Numbered from the stretch's first letter, positions 35,558-43,865 are shown. The stretch: 64,000 nucleotides of DNA from CBDESM01 sp965242485 (GCA_965242485.1 CBDESM010000003.1:930001-994000), one strand, 5' to 3'. The notes: generated by a model from the letters alone, not told the origin. A program made the numbers and translations.

Positions 35558-35881
35558 ATGCCCAACGACGACGTCTTCGAAGCGATGGCCGGCGCGTTCG
35601 ACGCTGAGCAGCAGGTGGTCCTCGCCACCGTCGCCCAGACCCGCGGCAGCACCCCGCGCAAGACCGGCGCGAAGATGCTCGTCCGCGAGGACGGCACCTT
35701 CGTCGGCACCATCGGCGGCGGCTGCGGCGAGGCCGAGGTCTGGCAGGAAGCGATGGAGGCGCTCGAAGACGGCCGGCCGCGCATCGTCACCGTCGACCTG
35801 ACCGAGCCGACCGACGGCGAAGACAAGATCTGCGGCGGCGTCATGCGCGTCTTCGTCGAGCGCTTGGCCCCTGACGCCTAA
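35558..35881 (+). CDS. XdhC/CoxI N-terminal-domain protein
   Basis: A 107-residue stand-alone XdhC_CoxI domain: VLATVAQTRGSTPRKTGAKM, then GTFVGTIGGGCGEAEV and ICGGVMRVFVE. In many clusters a short and a long XdhC occur side by side and act together in cofactor maturation. GGAG lies upstream of the ATG and a TAGAAT -10 candidate overlaps the end of the previous gene. Confidence 0.88.
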   Translation: MPNDDVFEAMAGAFDAEQQVVLATVAQTRGSTPRKTGAKMLVREDGTFVGTIGGGCGEAEVWQEAMEALEDGRPRIVTVDLTEPTDGEDKICGGVMRVFVERLAPDA

Positions 35882-36049
35882 TCCCTGATCCGCTGCGCGC
35901 ACATAACCGCCCGCCCCTTCCGCGCCTGCTGGTACACTCCGACTCGGCTGCCCCGACCGGAGCCCCGAGCGCCGACCCGCGCCGGGGAACGACCGAGGCG
36001 CGCGCCGGAGGGCCGGCCGCGCTATCCCCGGCAGCCGCTGGAGATCGTC

Positions 36050-36304
36050 ATGGGCATCGGACCCTGGGAGATCGCGGGCATCGTCGTCATCGTCCTCGTC
36101 ATCTTCGGCGCGGGCCGCCTCGCCGGCGTCGGCAAGGCGCTCGGGCAGGGCGTGCGCGAATTCCGCGAGGAAGCGCGCAACCCCTCGACGGATGAAGACG
36201 AGATGGCCGACGACGAGGAATCAACCGACGAGGGCGAAGCCGTCGCCAGCTCCTCTGGCTCGGAGGCCCGCGCCGACAAGCCCGGCAAGCAGGACGACGC
36301 CTGA
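36050..36304 (+). CDS. tatA: Twin-arginine translocase TatA/E subunit
   Basis: An 84-residue protein with the TatA layout: a short N-terminal membrane helix (GPWEIAGIVVIVLVIFGAGR), hinge, amphipathic helix (VGKALGQGVREFREEAR) and an acidic, disordered tail. It forms the pore-like assembly for folded proteins such as the Tat-signal solute-binding protein at 5616-7439. A TGCTGGTACACT extended -10 candidate lies ~115 nt upstream. The stop overlaps the next gene's proposed CTG start as CTGA. Confidence 0.92.
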   Translation: MGIGPWEIAGIVVIVLVIFGAGRLAGVGKALGQGVREFREEARNPSTDEDEMADDEESTDEGEAVASSSGSEARADKPGKQDDA

Positions 36305-37068
36305 CCAGCCGCTCCGACATCCCGCGCAGCCGCATCCGCGCCCTCTGCTTCGACCTCTGGGGCACCCTGATCCGTGACGCCCCCGGCGGCGGCTCCCGTC
36401 GCGTCGCCCGCCGCGAACGCATCCTCGCCGAAGCCTTCCAATCTGCCGGCGCGGGTGAAGAGGCGCTCTCCGCCGCCCCGGCCGCCGTCCGCGACGCCAT
36501 CGACGCCCTCGTCGAAGCCCACCAGCGCAACATCGACCTCAGCGGCGAAGACCGCTTCAACGCCGTCCTCTCCGGCATGCAGCGCCGCTGCCCCGCCGCC
36601 CGCCCGGACGGCGAAACGCTCGCCGCCGTCCGCGAAGCCGTCTTCGACTCCCCGCTCTGGGAGCCGCCCGACATCATCGAAGGCATCCCCGACGCGCTCG
36701 ACGCGCTCGCCCGTCGCGGCTATCGCATGGCCGTCGTTTGCAACACCGGCCTCGCGCCCGGCCCCGTCCTCGAACGGATGCTGCACCAGCGCGGCCTCGG
36801 CCGGCACTTCCACGCCTTCGCCTGGTCCGACGTCGTCAGATCTTGGAAGCCCGGCCCCGAGATCTTCCAAGCCGCGCTCGACCAGCTCGGCGTCGAACCG
36901 GGCGAAGCCGGTTTCATCGGCGACACTCCCGAAGCCGACGTCATCGGCGCGCGCAACGCCGGCTTCGCCCTGGCCGTCCAAGTCGGCGGCAAGTCCGTTC
37001 CCGGCGTCGAACCCGACCTCCATCTCGCCAGCGTCGCCGAGCTGCCGGCGGCCCTCTCCCCGTCCTGA
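36301..37068 (+). CDS. HAD-superfamily hydrolase, CTG start proposed
   Basis: A 255-residue haloacid-dehalogenase-like phosphatase. Motif I CFDLWGTLIRD begins at residue ~16, motif II is VVCNTGL, motif III is the Lys in SWKPGPEIF, and motif IV is GFIGDTPEADVIGARNAG. Between the in-frame TGA at 36193-36195 and motif I there is no ATG, GTG or TTG; the first ATG (36577) would delete motif I. The CTG at 36301 overlaps the tatA stop as CTGA and has AGGA 6-7 nt upstream. The substrate is unknown. Confidence 0.85.
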   Translation: MTSRSDIPRSRIRALCFDLWGTLIRDAPGGGSRRVARRERILAEAFQSAGAGEEALSAAPAAVRDAIDALVEAHQRNIDLSGEDRFNAVLSGMQRRCPAARPDGETLAAVREAVFDSPLWEPPDIIEGIPDALDALARRGYRMAVVCNTGLAPGPVLERMLHQRGLGRHFHAFAWSDVVRSWKPGPEIFQAALDQLGVEPGEAGFIGDTPEADVIGARNAGFALAVQVGGKSVPGVEPDLHLASVAELPAALSPS

Positions 37069-37124
37069 TCCGCGCGCGATCGATCCGCGATCAACCGCCG
37101 ATCCGTCCTCCGCCCGGCGCGACA

Positions 37125-37130
37125 TATGAT
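37125..37130 (+). promoter_or_regulatory. -10 hexamer TATGAT, leaderless geometry
   Basis: TATGAT ends 6 nt before the ATG at 37137 of the site-2 protease gene; no Shine-Dalgarno sequence. Confidence 0.55.
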
Positions 37131-37136
37131 GGGCGC

Positions 37137-38282
37137 ATGAAATTCGGCATGCTCGGCGGCGGCTTCAAGGTCGGCCGCATCTTCGGCATCCCCATCATCC
37201 TCGACTTCTCCTTCTTCCTGATCTTCTTCCTCGTCGTCTGGGTGATGTCCGAGTGGATCACCCTCGCCGACGGCCTCCAGCGCTGGGGCTTCGCGCTGCT
37301 CGGAGGAGTCGCGCTCTTCGCCTCGCTGCTGATCCACGAACTCGCCCACAGCCTCGTCGCCCGCCGGCACGGGCTCGAAGTCAGCTCGATCACGCTCGTC
37401 TTCTTCGGCGGCTTCTCGATGATCAAGGACGACCCCAAGCGCCCGCTGCACGAATTCACGATCTCCGTCGTCGGCCCGCTTGCCAACCTCGTGATCGGCG
37501 GCGTGCTGTTCGCCATCGCCCGCTTCGTGCTCGCCCAGGACTCCGCCGCCGCCCAGATCGTCTCCGTGCTCGCCGCGCTCAACCTCGCCGTCGGCATCTT
37601 CAACCTCCTGCCCGGCTTCCCGCTCGACGGCGGCCACATCTTCCGCGCGCTGGTCTGGAAGCTGACCGGCTCGCCCTACCGCGCCACCCGCGCCGCCGCC
37701 GCGCTGGGCCAGCTCTTCGCCGCCGCGGTCGTCGCCGTCGGCGTGCTCGGCCTGATCCGCGTCATCGACGTCGATTTCCTGCGCGGCATCTCCGGCATCT
37801 GGCTCATCGTGATCGGCTTCCTGCTCTGGACCCAGGGCCGCCAGGCCGCCCGCAACGCGGAGCTGCAGCACGACCTCCACGCCCGCCGGGTCGGGGACCT
37901 GATGCTCCAGCCCACCCTCTCCCGCACCGTCGACGCCGACTTCCTCGTCATCCAAGCCGCGCCCAACCGCGCTCGCCTCGACCACCGCGAAGCCTTCTTC
38001 GTCTACTCCGCCGACATCGTGATCGGCATCCTCCCCGCCTCCGCCGTGCTCCTCCTCGACGACGACCGCTACCGCTCCGCTCGCGTGCGCGACGTCATGA
38101 TCCCGGCCGACGCGCTGACCCCGATCGACCCCGGCGAGCGCGCCGACGAGGCGCTCAAGCGCCTGCAGGGCGACGATGCGCCGCGCCTGCTGCCCGTCGT
38201 CGACGACGGGCGCCTGCTCGGGCTCGTCGGCATCGACCAGATCATCTCCGCGCTGCGCCAGCCGGCCGCGCCGGGACCGTGA
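37137..38282 (+). CDS. Site-2-type zinc metalloprotease (M50) with CBS-like C-terminus
   Basis: A 381-residue membrane protease. The active-site helix carries HELAHSLVARRHG, and the third ligand is in NLLPGFPLDGGHIFRAL. Six helices span ~20-225. The C-terminal ~150 residues hold a CBS-domain pair ending in LLPVVDDGRLLGLVGID. Relatives cut regulatory membrane proteins such as anti-sigma factors; the anti-sigma at 54340 is one conceivable client (inference). Its stop overlaps murT as GTGA. Confidence 0.9.
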   Translation: MKFGMLGGGFKVGRIFGIPIILDFSFFLIFFLVVWVMSEWITLADGLQRWGFALLGGVALFASLLIHELAHSLVARRHGLEVSSITLVFFGGFSMIKDDPKRPLHEFTISVVGPLANLVIGGVLFAIARFVLAQDSAAAQIVSVLAALNLAVGIFNLLPGFPLDGGHIFRALVWKLTGSPYRATRAAAALGQLFAAAVVAVGVLGLIRVIDVDFLRGISGIWLIVIGFLLWTQGRQAARNAELQHDLHARRVGDLMLQPTLSRTVDADFLVIQAAPNRARLDHREAFFVYSADIVIGILPASAVLLLDDDRYRSARVRDVMIPADALTPIDPGERADEALKRLQGDDAPRLLPVVDDGRLLGLVGIDQIISALRQPAAPGP

Positions 38283-39706
38283 ACCGGACGCCGCCCGCGG
38301 CCAGGCTCGCCGCCGCCGTGATCGCCGGCAAGGCCGCCCGCCGCGCCGTCCGCCTGCTCGGCACCGGCGGCACCGCCCTGCCCGGCCTCGTCGCCGAGCG
38401 GATCGATCCCGCCGCCGCCTCCGGCCTCGCCCGCCGCCTCGAACGGATCGCGCTGATCACCGGCACCAACGGCAAGACCACGACCAGCGCCATGCTCGCC
38501 CGCATCCTCCGCGCCGACGGACGCGACGTGCTCCACAACCAAGCCGGCTCCAACCTCATGCGCGGCGTGCTCGGCGCGATGATCGACGCGGCCGCCCCGT
38601 CCGGCGCGCTCCCGCCAGGCCGCGCCGCCGTGCTCGAAACCGACGAGGCGGCCCTGCCCTCAGTCGCCCGCGCCGTGCTCGGCGGAAACGCCGCCCGCCC
38701 GCCCGTGCTCGTCTTCGCCAACCTCATGCGCGACCAGCTCGACCGCTACGGCGAGATCGACGCCGTGACCCTGCGCTGGCAGCAAGCCCTGGCCGCCGCC
38801 CCGGCCGGAACCATCGTCGCGATCAACGCCGACGATCCCCTGCTCGACCTGCTCGCCCGCCGCCCGCCCGGCCCCGTGATCCGCTTCGGCATCGCCGACG
38901 CGCCCGGCGCCGCGCTCCCCGGCGAGGCGGTCGACGCCATCTGGGACCCCGAAAGCGGCGAAGACTTCCGCTACGACCGCCGCTTCTTCGCGCACCTCGG
39001 GCATTGGCGCACCGAAACCGGCGCTTCCCGCACGGAACCGGCCGTGTCCGCGGCGGAGATTTCCGAGGACGGCGACGAGATCGCCTTCACCCTGCGGATC
39101 AACGGCGACGAACGCGCTGTCGGCCTGCCCGCCCGCGGGCTCTACAGCGTCTACAACGCGCTCGCAGCGGCCGCCGCCGCGCACGCCATGGGCGTGGACG
39201 CCGACGCGATCGTGCGCGGCTTGGAGCGCCACGAGGCCGCCTTCGGCCGCCAGGAACGGGTCGAACTCGACGACGGCCGCCGCCTCTTGATCCTGCTCGG
39301 CAAGAACCCCGCCGGCATGAACCAGGCCCTCCGCACCCTCCAGCGCCCCGGCGCCCGCCACCGCCTGCTCGTCCTGCTCAACGACGGCATCGCCGATGGC
39401 GAGGATGTCTCCTGGATTTGGGACACCGATTGGGAATCCCAAGCGCCCCATGTCGAATCGCTCTCCGTCGGCGGCCGCCGCGCGGCCGACCTCGCCCTCC
39501 GCCTCGAATACGCCGGCCTCCCGCGCGCCGCCGCGCCGATCCTGCGCGACCCCGGCGCCGCCCTGCGCGCCGCCGTCGACCGCGTGCCGCCCGGCGGCGA
39601 GCTCGTCGTCCTGTCCACCTACACGGCGCTGCTCCGCATCCGTTCCCTGCTCGCCCGCGAATCCGCTGCGGGCGCTTGGTGGGACGCGAACGGAGCCGCG
39701 CCGTGA
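38279..39706 (+). CDS. murT: MurT-like lipid II isoglutaminyl synthase ligase subunit
   Basis: A 475-residue Mur-ligase-type protein. It has the P-loop ITGTNGKTTTSAML, NQAGSNLMRGVL, FANLMRDQLDRYGEID and the C-terminal DUF1727 part (LGKNPAGMNQALRTL, DGIADGEDVSWIWDTDWE). With GatD it amidates D-Glu of lipid II. In characterised MurT a four-Cys zinc ribbon stands just before the HLGH segment; here that stretch (around IWDPESGEDF and GHWRTETGASR) has no cysteines at all. Start GTG 38279 in a GTGA overlap. Confidence 0.92.
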   Translation: MNRTPPAARLAAAVIAGKAARRAVRLLGTGGTALPGLVAERIDPAAASGLARRLERIALITGTNGKTTTSAMLARILRADGRDVLHNQAGSNLMRGVLGAMIDAAAPSGALPPGRAAVLETDEAALPSVARAVLGGNAARPPVLVFANLMRDQLDRYGEIDAVTLRWQQALAAAPAGTIVAINADDPLLDLLARRPPGPVIRFGIADAPGAALPGEAVDAIWDPESGEDFRYDRRFFAHLGHWRTETGASRTEPAVSAAEISEDGDEIAFTLRINGDERAVGLPARGLYSVYNALAAAAAAHAMGVDADAIVRGLERHEAAFGRQERVELDDGRRLLILLGKNPAGMNQALRTLQRPGARHRLLVLLNDGIADGEDVSWIWDTDWESQAPHVESLSVGGRRAADLALRLEYAGLPRAAAPILRDPGAALRAAVDRVPPGGELVVLSTYTALLRIRSLLARESAAGAWWDANGAAP

Positions 39707-40476
39707 CCGCCCGCAGCCTCCGCGTCTCCGTGCTCTACCCCGACCTGCTCAACATCTACGGCGACCGCGGCAACGCCATGGCCGTCGCCCGCCGCTGCGG
39801 ACTGCGCGGCATCGACGTCGAGATCGAGCACGTCGGCATCGGCGGCGCGTGGAACCCGGACGAAACCGACATCCTCCTCGCCGGCGGCGGGCAGGACCGC
39901 GAGCAGCGCCGCATCGAGCAAGACCTCGCCGCCCGCGCGGACGACCTCCGCGCCTACCGCGACGACGACCGCGTCGCCCTCGCCGTCTGCGGCGGCTACC
40001 AGCTCTTCGGCCTCCAGTACCGCGGCATCGACGGCGCGATCCTGCGCGGCGCCGGAGTCTTCGACGCCGTCTCCGCCCACCCCGGCCCGCAAACCGCCCG
40101 CTGCGTCGGCAACGTCGCGGCGCTTTGGGAGGGCGACACCCTCGTCGGCTTCGAGAACCACGGCGGCCGCACCTACCTCAACGAAGGCCAGGAACCGCTT
40201 GCCGATGTCGTCGCCGGCTTCGGCAACAACGGCGGCGACGGCTCCGAAGGCGCACGCTCGCGCAACTGCTTCGGCACCTACCTGCACGGCGCGCTGCTGC
40301 CCAAGAACCCCCGCTTCTGCGACCGCCTCATCTCGCTCGCGCTCGAACGCCGCTACGGTGACGGTACGCTCGAACCAATCGACGATGCCGGCGCCCGCCG
40401 CGCCCACGCCGAGGCGCTCCACGTCGCCCTCCACGGCAACGGCGAAGGGCGCTTCGGCCCCGGCCAAGGAGCCTGA
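39703..40476 (+). CDS. gatD: GatD-like lipid II glutamine amidotransferase
   Basis: A 257-residue CobB/CobQ-like class I glutaminase. LYPDLLNIYGDRGNAMAV is the family start, LAVCGGYQLFG carries the catalytic Cys, and FGTYLHGALLPKNP carries the catalytic His. It releases ammonia from glutamine for MurT. Start GTG 39703 overlaps the murT stop (GTGA), so the two subunits are coupled. Confidence 0.93.
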   Translation: MTARSLRVSVLYPDLLNIYGDRGNAMAVARRCGLRGIDVEIEHVGIGGAWNPDETDILLAGGGQDREQRRIEQDLAARADDLRAYRDDDRVALAVCGGYQLFGLQYRGIDGAILRGAGVFDAVSAHPGPQTARCVGNVAALWEGDTLVGFENHGGRTYLNEGQEPLADVVAGFGNNGGDGSEGARSRNCFGTYLHGALLPKNPRFCDRLISLALERRYGDGTLEPIDDAGARRAHAEALHVALHGNGEGRFGPGQGA

Positions 40477-40479
40477 CCA

Positions 40480-40698
40480 ATGCCCGCCACCCTCGTCCGC
40501 ACCGCCCCCGACATCTCCTGCGACCACTGCGCCAATGCCATCACCGGCCGCCTCGGCGCAATCGCCGGCGTCGGCGCGGTCGACGTCGACATTGACGCCA
40601 AGCGCGTCACCGTCTCCTACGACGACGCCCGCATCGCGCCCGCGGAAATAGACGCCGCGCTCGAAGACGAGGGCTACCCGCCCGCAGACGACGCCTAG
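40480..40698 (+). CDS. Heavy-metal-associated (CopZ-like) domain protein
   Basis: A 72-residue ferredoxin-like HMA domain with the metal-binding CDHC at residues ~14-17, followed by VDVDIDAKRVTVSYDD and an acidic C-terminus. Such proteins carry Cu(I) or similar ions to ATPases. No copper pump is adjacent; the CopD-like protein at 554-1093 is far away. It lies 3 nt after gatD. Confidence 0.88.
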   Translation: MPATLVRTAPDISCDHCANAITGRLGAIAGVGAVDVDIDAKRVTVSYDDARIAPAEIDAALEDEGYPPADDA

Positions 40699-40723
40699 AG
40701 CCGCCCGGCGAAGGAACCGGACC

Positions 40724-41824
40724 ATCGCACCCGACAGCAGCGACCGCCCCGACGATCAACCCGGAGATCGGCCTGAAGATCGACCCGGCGCCGGCGGCGA
40801 ACGCGGCCGGGAAGACTCCGGTCCGCCGCCCGCCCCGCGCCGTCCCGGCCTCGCCGCGCTGCCCGACCCGCGCAAGCCCCGTCGCGCCAGACTCGCCGAT
40901 CTCCTCGCCGGCCCCCTCTGGCTCTACGCCGCCATCGCCTCGGCCGCCATCGGCGCGGCCGTCGCCGTGGCGCTGATCGGCGCACGCGGCGAAGATCCGC
41001 CCCCTGCCCCGGCCGCGCAGGTACAACCCGTCGCGGACGCCGGCGCGGAACCGGCCGAGTCCGAGGCGGACCAGCCTGCTCCTTCGCAACCCCAAGCCGA
41101 CCCGGATCCGCCCCCGACTCAATCGGATGCCCCGGCTCGCTCCGGCGACGACGCGGCGGAGCCCGCCACGCCCGCGCAAGCGGCGGCCGCGCAGCAGCAG
41201 GAACGGCAGGAAGAACCGGCCGCCGAGCCGGAGTTGACCGGCTTCATCGTCCCCATCGCCGGCTTCTGGCGCGCCCGCGGCGACTGCTCCCAGCCCGGCG
41301 CGCTGATCACGTCCTTCCCCGGACACCTCCCCGGCGCAGACCGCGAATACCGCTTCGGCATCCACGAAGGCCTCGACTTCTACGAATGGGCCTCCTGCAT
41401 CCCGATCAACGACGCGACCGAAGTCCGCGCCGCCAAGGACGGCGAAGTAATCCGCGCCGACCATCAATACGTCGAAGTCACTCCCGCTGAATGGGCCGCC
41501 TTCGAGCGCGCCGGCTGGCGTGGCGAACCGATCCTCGACCGCCTCCGCGGCCGCCAAGTCTGGCTCGACCACGGCGCCGGCGTCGTCACCCGCTACGCCC
41601 ACCTCGCCGCCATCCACCCCGATGTCGCCGAAGGCGGCCGCGTCGCCGCCGGCCAAGTCATCGGCCGCGTCGGCGAATCCGGCCAGTCCGCCGTCTGGGA
41701 AGCGCCCGGCAGCGACCTCCACCTCCACTTCGAAATCCGCGTCGGCGACCAGTACCTCGGACAAGGCCTCCCCCCCGCCCAAGCCCGCCTCCTCTACCTC
41801 AACGCCTTCGCCATCGACCCCTGA
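40724..41824 (+). CDS. Membrane-anchored M23 peptidase; non-canonical (ATC?) start
   Basis: The M23 (LytM-like) domain is in the last ~180 residues: GIHEGLDFYEW (first zinc ligands) and DLHLHFEIR (HxH). Before it come a Gln/Pro/Ala/Glu-rich linker and, further up, LWLYAAIASAAIGAAVAVAL, a membrane helix preceded by RKPRRAR (positive-inside) and a polar Arg/Asp/Pro tail. The frame is open back to a TAG at 40649-40651 but contains no ATG, GTG or TTG before the GTG at 40967, which lies inside the helix. AAGGAA stands 7 nt before an ATC at 40724; CTG 40859 is another option. Likely a cell-wall hydrolase. Confidence 0.7.
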   Translation: MAPDSSDRPDDQPGDRPEDRPGAGGERGREDSGPPPAPRRPGLAALPDPRKPRRARLADLLAGPLWLYAAIASAAIGAAVAVALIGARGEDPPPAPAAQVQPVADAGAEPAESEADQPAPSQPQADPDPPPTQSDAPARSGDDAAEPATPAQAAAAQQQERQEEPAAEPELTGFIVPIAGFWRARGDCSQPGALITSFPGHLPGADREYRFGIHEGLDFYEWASCIPINDATEVRAAKDGEVIRADHQYVEVTPAEWAAFERAGWRGEPILDRLRGRQVWLDHGAGVVTRYAHLAAIHPDVAEGGRVAAGQVIGRVGESGQSAVWEAPGSDLHLHFEIRVGDQYLGQGLPPAQARLLYLNAFAIDP

Positions 41825-41899
41825 TCGACCCCCGACCGGCAGCGGCTACCCTGCCCCGTGCGCGATCACGGCGCGCGATCTTGCGGAAAAGGACGAACG

Positions 41900-42706
41900 A
41901 TGGAACTCCAGCAGGTCATCTACGAGCCGGGCCCCGTCGCCCGCGTGATCATGAACCGGCCCGAATACCGCAACGCCCAATCCCGCGTCCTGCTCGAAGA
42001 GATCGACCTCGCCATGCAGGCCGCGGCCGACGACCCCGACGTGCTCGTCGTCATCCTCTCCGGCAACGGGCCCGACTTCTCCGCCGGCCACGACCTCGGC
42101 TCCCCGCCCGAACTCGCCGACCGAGAAGAACGCGGCTGGGCCGAGGACTTCGTCGGCATCTACGACCGCCAGCGCGACACCCGCATCCACAACACCATGC
42201 GCTGGCGCAACCTGCCCAAGCCCACCATCGCCATGGTCCACGGCCGCTGCATCTTCGGCGGCTGGATGGTCGCCTCCTCCATGGACCTCATCTTCGCCTC
42301 AGACGACGCCCAATTCCTCGCCTCCCACACCCAATACTTCTCCCCGCCCTGGGATCTCGGCCCCCGCAAGGCCAAGGAAATCCTCTTCCAAAACCGCTTC
42401 ATCGGCGCGGAAGAAGCAATGCAGCACGGCTTCGTCAACCGCGTCTACCCCCGCGAAGAGCTCGAACGCGAAACCCTCGCCTACGCCGAAGAAGTCGCCC
42501 AGCACTCCCCAATGGCCCTCCGCCAAATCAAAGCATCGATCAACAACATGCTCGACGCCCAAGGCTTCACCACCCACATCAACTCCGCCTTCCACACCTA
42601 CGCCATGGGCGCCAGATTCGGCATGGCCGACCCAAGACAAGTCCCCGGCAAACGCCAACTAAGCCCCGTAAAACGAGCCCTAGAAAAACTCCCCCGCGAC
42701 GACTAA
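41900..42706 (+). CDS. Enoyl-CoA hydratase/isomerase family protein
   Basis: A 268-residue crotonase: VIMNRPEYRNAQ, first oxyanion loop FSAGHDLGSP, second VHGRCIFGGWMVASSMDLI. The second loop's usual Gly-Gly-Gly is Phe-Gly-Gly-Trp, and no obvious paired catalytic Glu is seen, so isomerase or hydrolase activity is as likely as hydration. AAAAGGA lies 7 nt before ATG 41900, and a TACCCT -10 candidate lies ~45 nt upstream. Confidence 0.85.
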   Translation: MELQQVIYEPGPVARVIMNRPEYRNAQSRVLLEEIDLAMQAAADDPDVLVVILSGNGPDFSAGHDLGSPPELADREERGWAEDFVGIYDRQRDTRIHNTMRWRNLPKPTIAMVHGRCIFGGWMVASSMDLIFASDDAQFLASHTQYFSPPWDLGPRKAKEILFQNRFIGAEEAMQHGFVNRVYPREELERETLAYAEEVAQHSPMALRQIKASINNMLDAQGFTTHINSAFHTYAMGARFGMADPRQVPGKRQLSPVKRALEKLPRDD

Positions 42707-42731
42707 CGCCAATGGGGCACTTGGCGCGCCG

Positions 42732-42755
42732 CAAACTCAACTATCGCTGAGTTTG
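42732..42755. terminator. Hairpin between convergent genes
   Basis: The arms caaactca and tgagtttg (8 bp, loop of 8) lie between the hydratase (plus, ends 42706) and the NTF2-like gene (minus, ends 42798). This fits a two-way terminator, without a clear T-run. Confidence 0.45.
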
Positions 42756-42760
42756 ATCCA

Positions 42761-42773
42761 CTCAACCGCCGTT
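42761..42773. repeat. Left copy of a 13-bp inverted repeat
   Basis: ctcaaccgccgtt here is the exact reverse complement of 43676-43688. The pair encloses the NTF2-like gene at 42798-43589. Confidence 0.5.
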
Positions 42774-42797
42774 TAGCGCACGCATTACGGCTAGGTA

Positions 42798-43589
42798 CTA
42801 GTCGTACTCGCCGGGCATCGGGGCGACTGCGGCGATTTTCCAGCCGTCTTCGTCCTGCGTGACTAGGACTAGGCGTTGGCCGACTGTCTCGCCGGTTTCG
42901 ACCCTTGCCGAGAGGGTGACGCCGCGGCGGCCTGATTGCACGGCCCTTGCGGAGACTGTTCCCGGGCGGGGGCCCGGCAGTTGCGACAACTCGACCAGCT
43001 CCTCGGCGGAGCCGAACTGCACGACCTCGCCGATGCCGACGATGGTGAGGGGGTAGCGGCAGGATGCGGCGACTGCGGCGATATCGCCTTGGAGCTCCTG
43101 CCCGATCGCTTGTTCGACTAGGTCCGCGGCGGCCTGCTCGGCGGCTGACTGGTCTTCGTCTTCGACCCAGGAGTCGACGCCGAAGCGGGCTTGGATGCCC
43201 CAGCCTTCGTCGAGCTTGGTCAGGATGTAGCAGACGCGGTTGGTCACGAACGCTTCGCCGGCGGCGTTGTAGCGCGACCAGCCGCCGGCCAAGTGCACCA
43301 TCGTCTCCGACTCGTGGATGCGCTCCGTCGGAATCCCCTCCGTGCGCACCCAGCCCGTGCGTTCGAAGCGCTCCCAGTTGGCCATCGCGGCGTAGTCGGC
43401 CGCCGTCGGGAACAGGCGGGCCGGCGTGCGTGGGACGCCCGCCGCGACCTTCTGCACCTCCGGCCCGGCAATCGGCGCGACCCGCACGTGCGGATAGCTC
43501 ATCACGCCGGCCCAGCCGTCCGCATCCTTCGCGTTGAAGCGCTCGAAAAACGCCTCGTATGCCTCTTCCGGCGATGCGTAGTGCCCCAT
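42798..43589 (-). CDS. NTF2/SnoaL-like two-domain protein
   Basis: A 263-residue protein. It opens MGHYASPEEAYEAFFERFN, the standard first helix of the SnoaL/NTF2-like fold, and contains GEAFVTNRVCYILTKLDEGW and a C-terminal DEDGWKIAAVAP strand, suggesting two NTF2-like units or one enlarged unit. Such proteins are hydratases, isomerases or pure binders; no catalytic residues can be named. A shortened paralogue lies at 43695-43865. GGAGG lies upstream and a TAGATT -10 candidate ~37 nt upstream. Confidence 0.55.
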   Translation of the reverse strand: MGHYASPEEAYEAFFERFNAKDADGWAGVMSYPHVRVAPIAGPEVQKVAAGVPRTPARLFPTAADYAAMANWERFERTGWVRTEGIPTERIHESETMVHLAGGWSRYNAAGEAFVTNRVCYILTKLDEGWGIQARFGVDSWVEDEDQSAAEQAAADLVEQAIGQELQGDIAAVAASCRYPLTIVGIGEVVQFGSAEELVELSQLPGPRPGTVSARAVQSGRRGVTLSARVETGETVGQRLVLVTQDEDGWKIAAVAPMPGEYD

Positions 43590-43675
43590 TTCGCGCCTCC
43601 GTCCGTGCCTGCCGTGCCGCCCAATCTAAGCCCTCCGCATCCGAGCCGTCGGGCATCTCCGATTTCAACAGATTC

Positions 43676-43688
43676 AACGGCGGTTGAG
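43676..43688. repeat. Right copy of the 13-bp inverted repeat
   Basis: aacggcggttgag, the reverse complement of 42761-42773, just past the stop of the short NTF2-like paralogue. Confidence 0.5.
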
Positions 43689-43694
43689 CGGCGC

Positions 43695-43865
43695 TCAGCC
43701 GACCGCCACGCCCGAGTGGGCCGCCATCTTCCAGCCTTCGCCTTCGACCAGCCCGACCCGCGCGTGCGGATAGTTCATTACCCCCGCCCAAGCCGCCGCG
43801 TCCTTGCGGTTGAACGTCTCGAAGAATGCCCAATAGGCCTCTTCCGGCGATGCATAGCGCCCCAT
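43695..43865 (-). CDS. Shortened NTF2-like paralogue, 56 aa
   Basis: A 56-residue frame whose first 36 residues (MGRYASPEEAYWAFFETFN and on to the NYPHARV segment) match the start of the 263-residue neighbour almost residue for residue. The end (EGWKMAAHSG) matches that protein's last strand (DGWKIAAVAP). It therefore looks like an internal deletion that joined the two ends of a duplicate. GGAGG sits before the ATG. It may be a dead remnant or a short product. Confidence 0.55.
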   Translation of the reverse strand: MGRYASPEEAYWAFFETFNRKDAAAWAGVMNYPHARVGLVEGEGWKMAAHSGVAVG

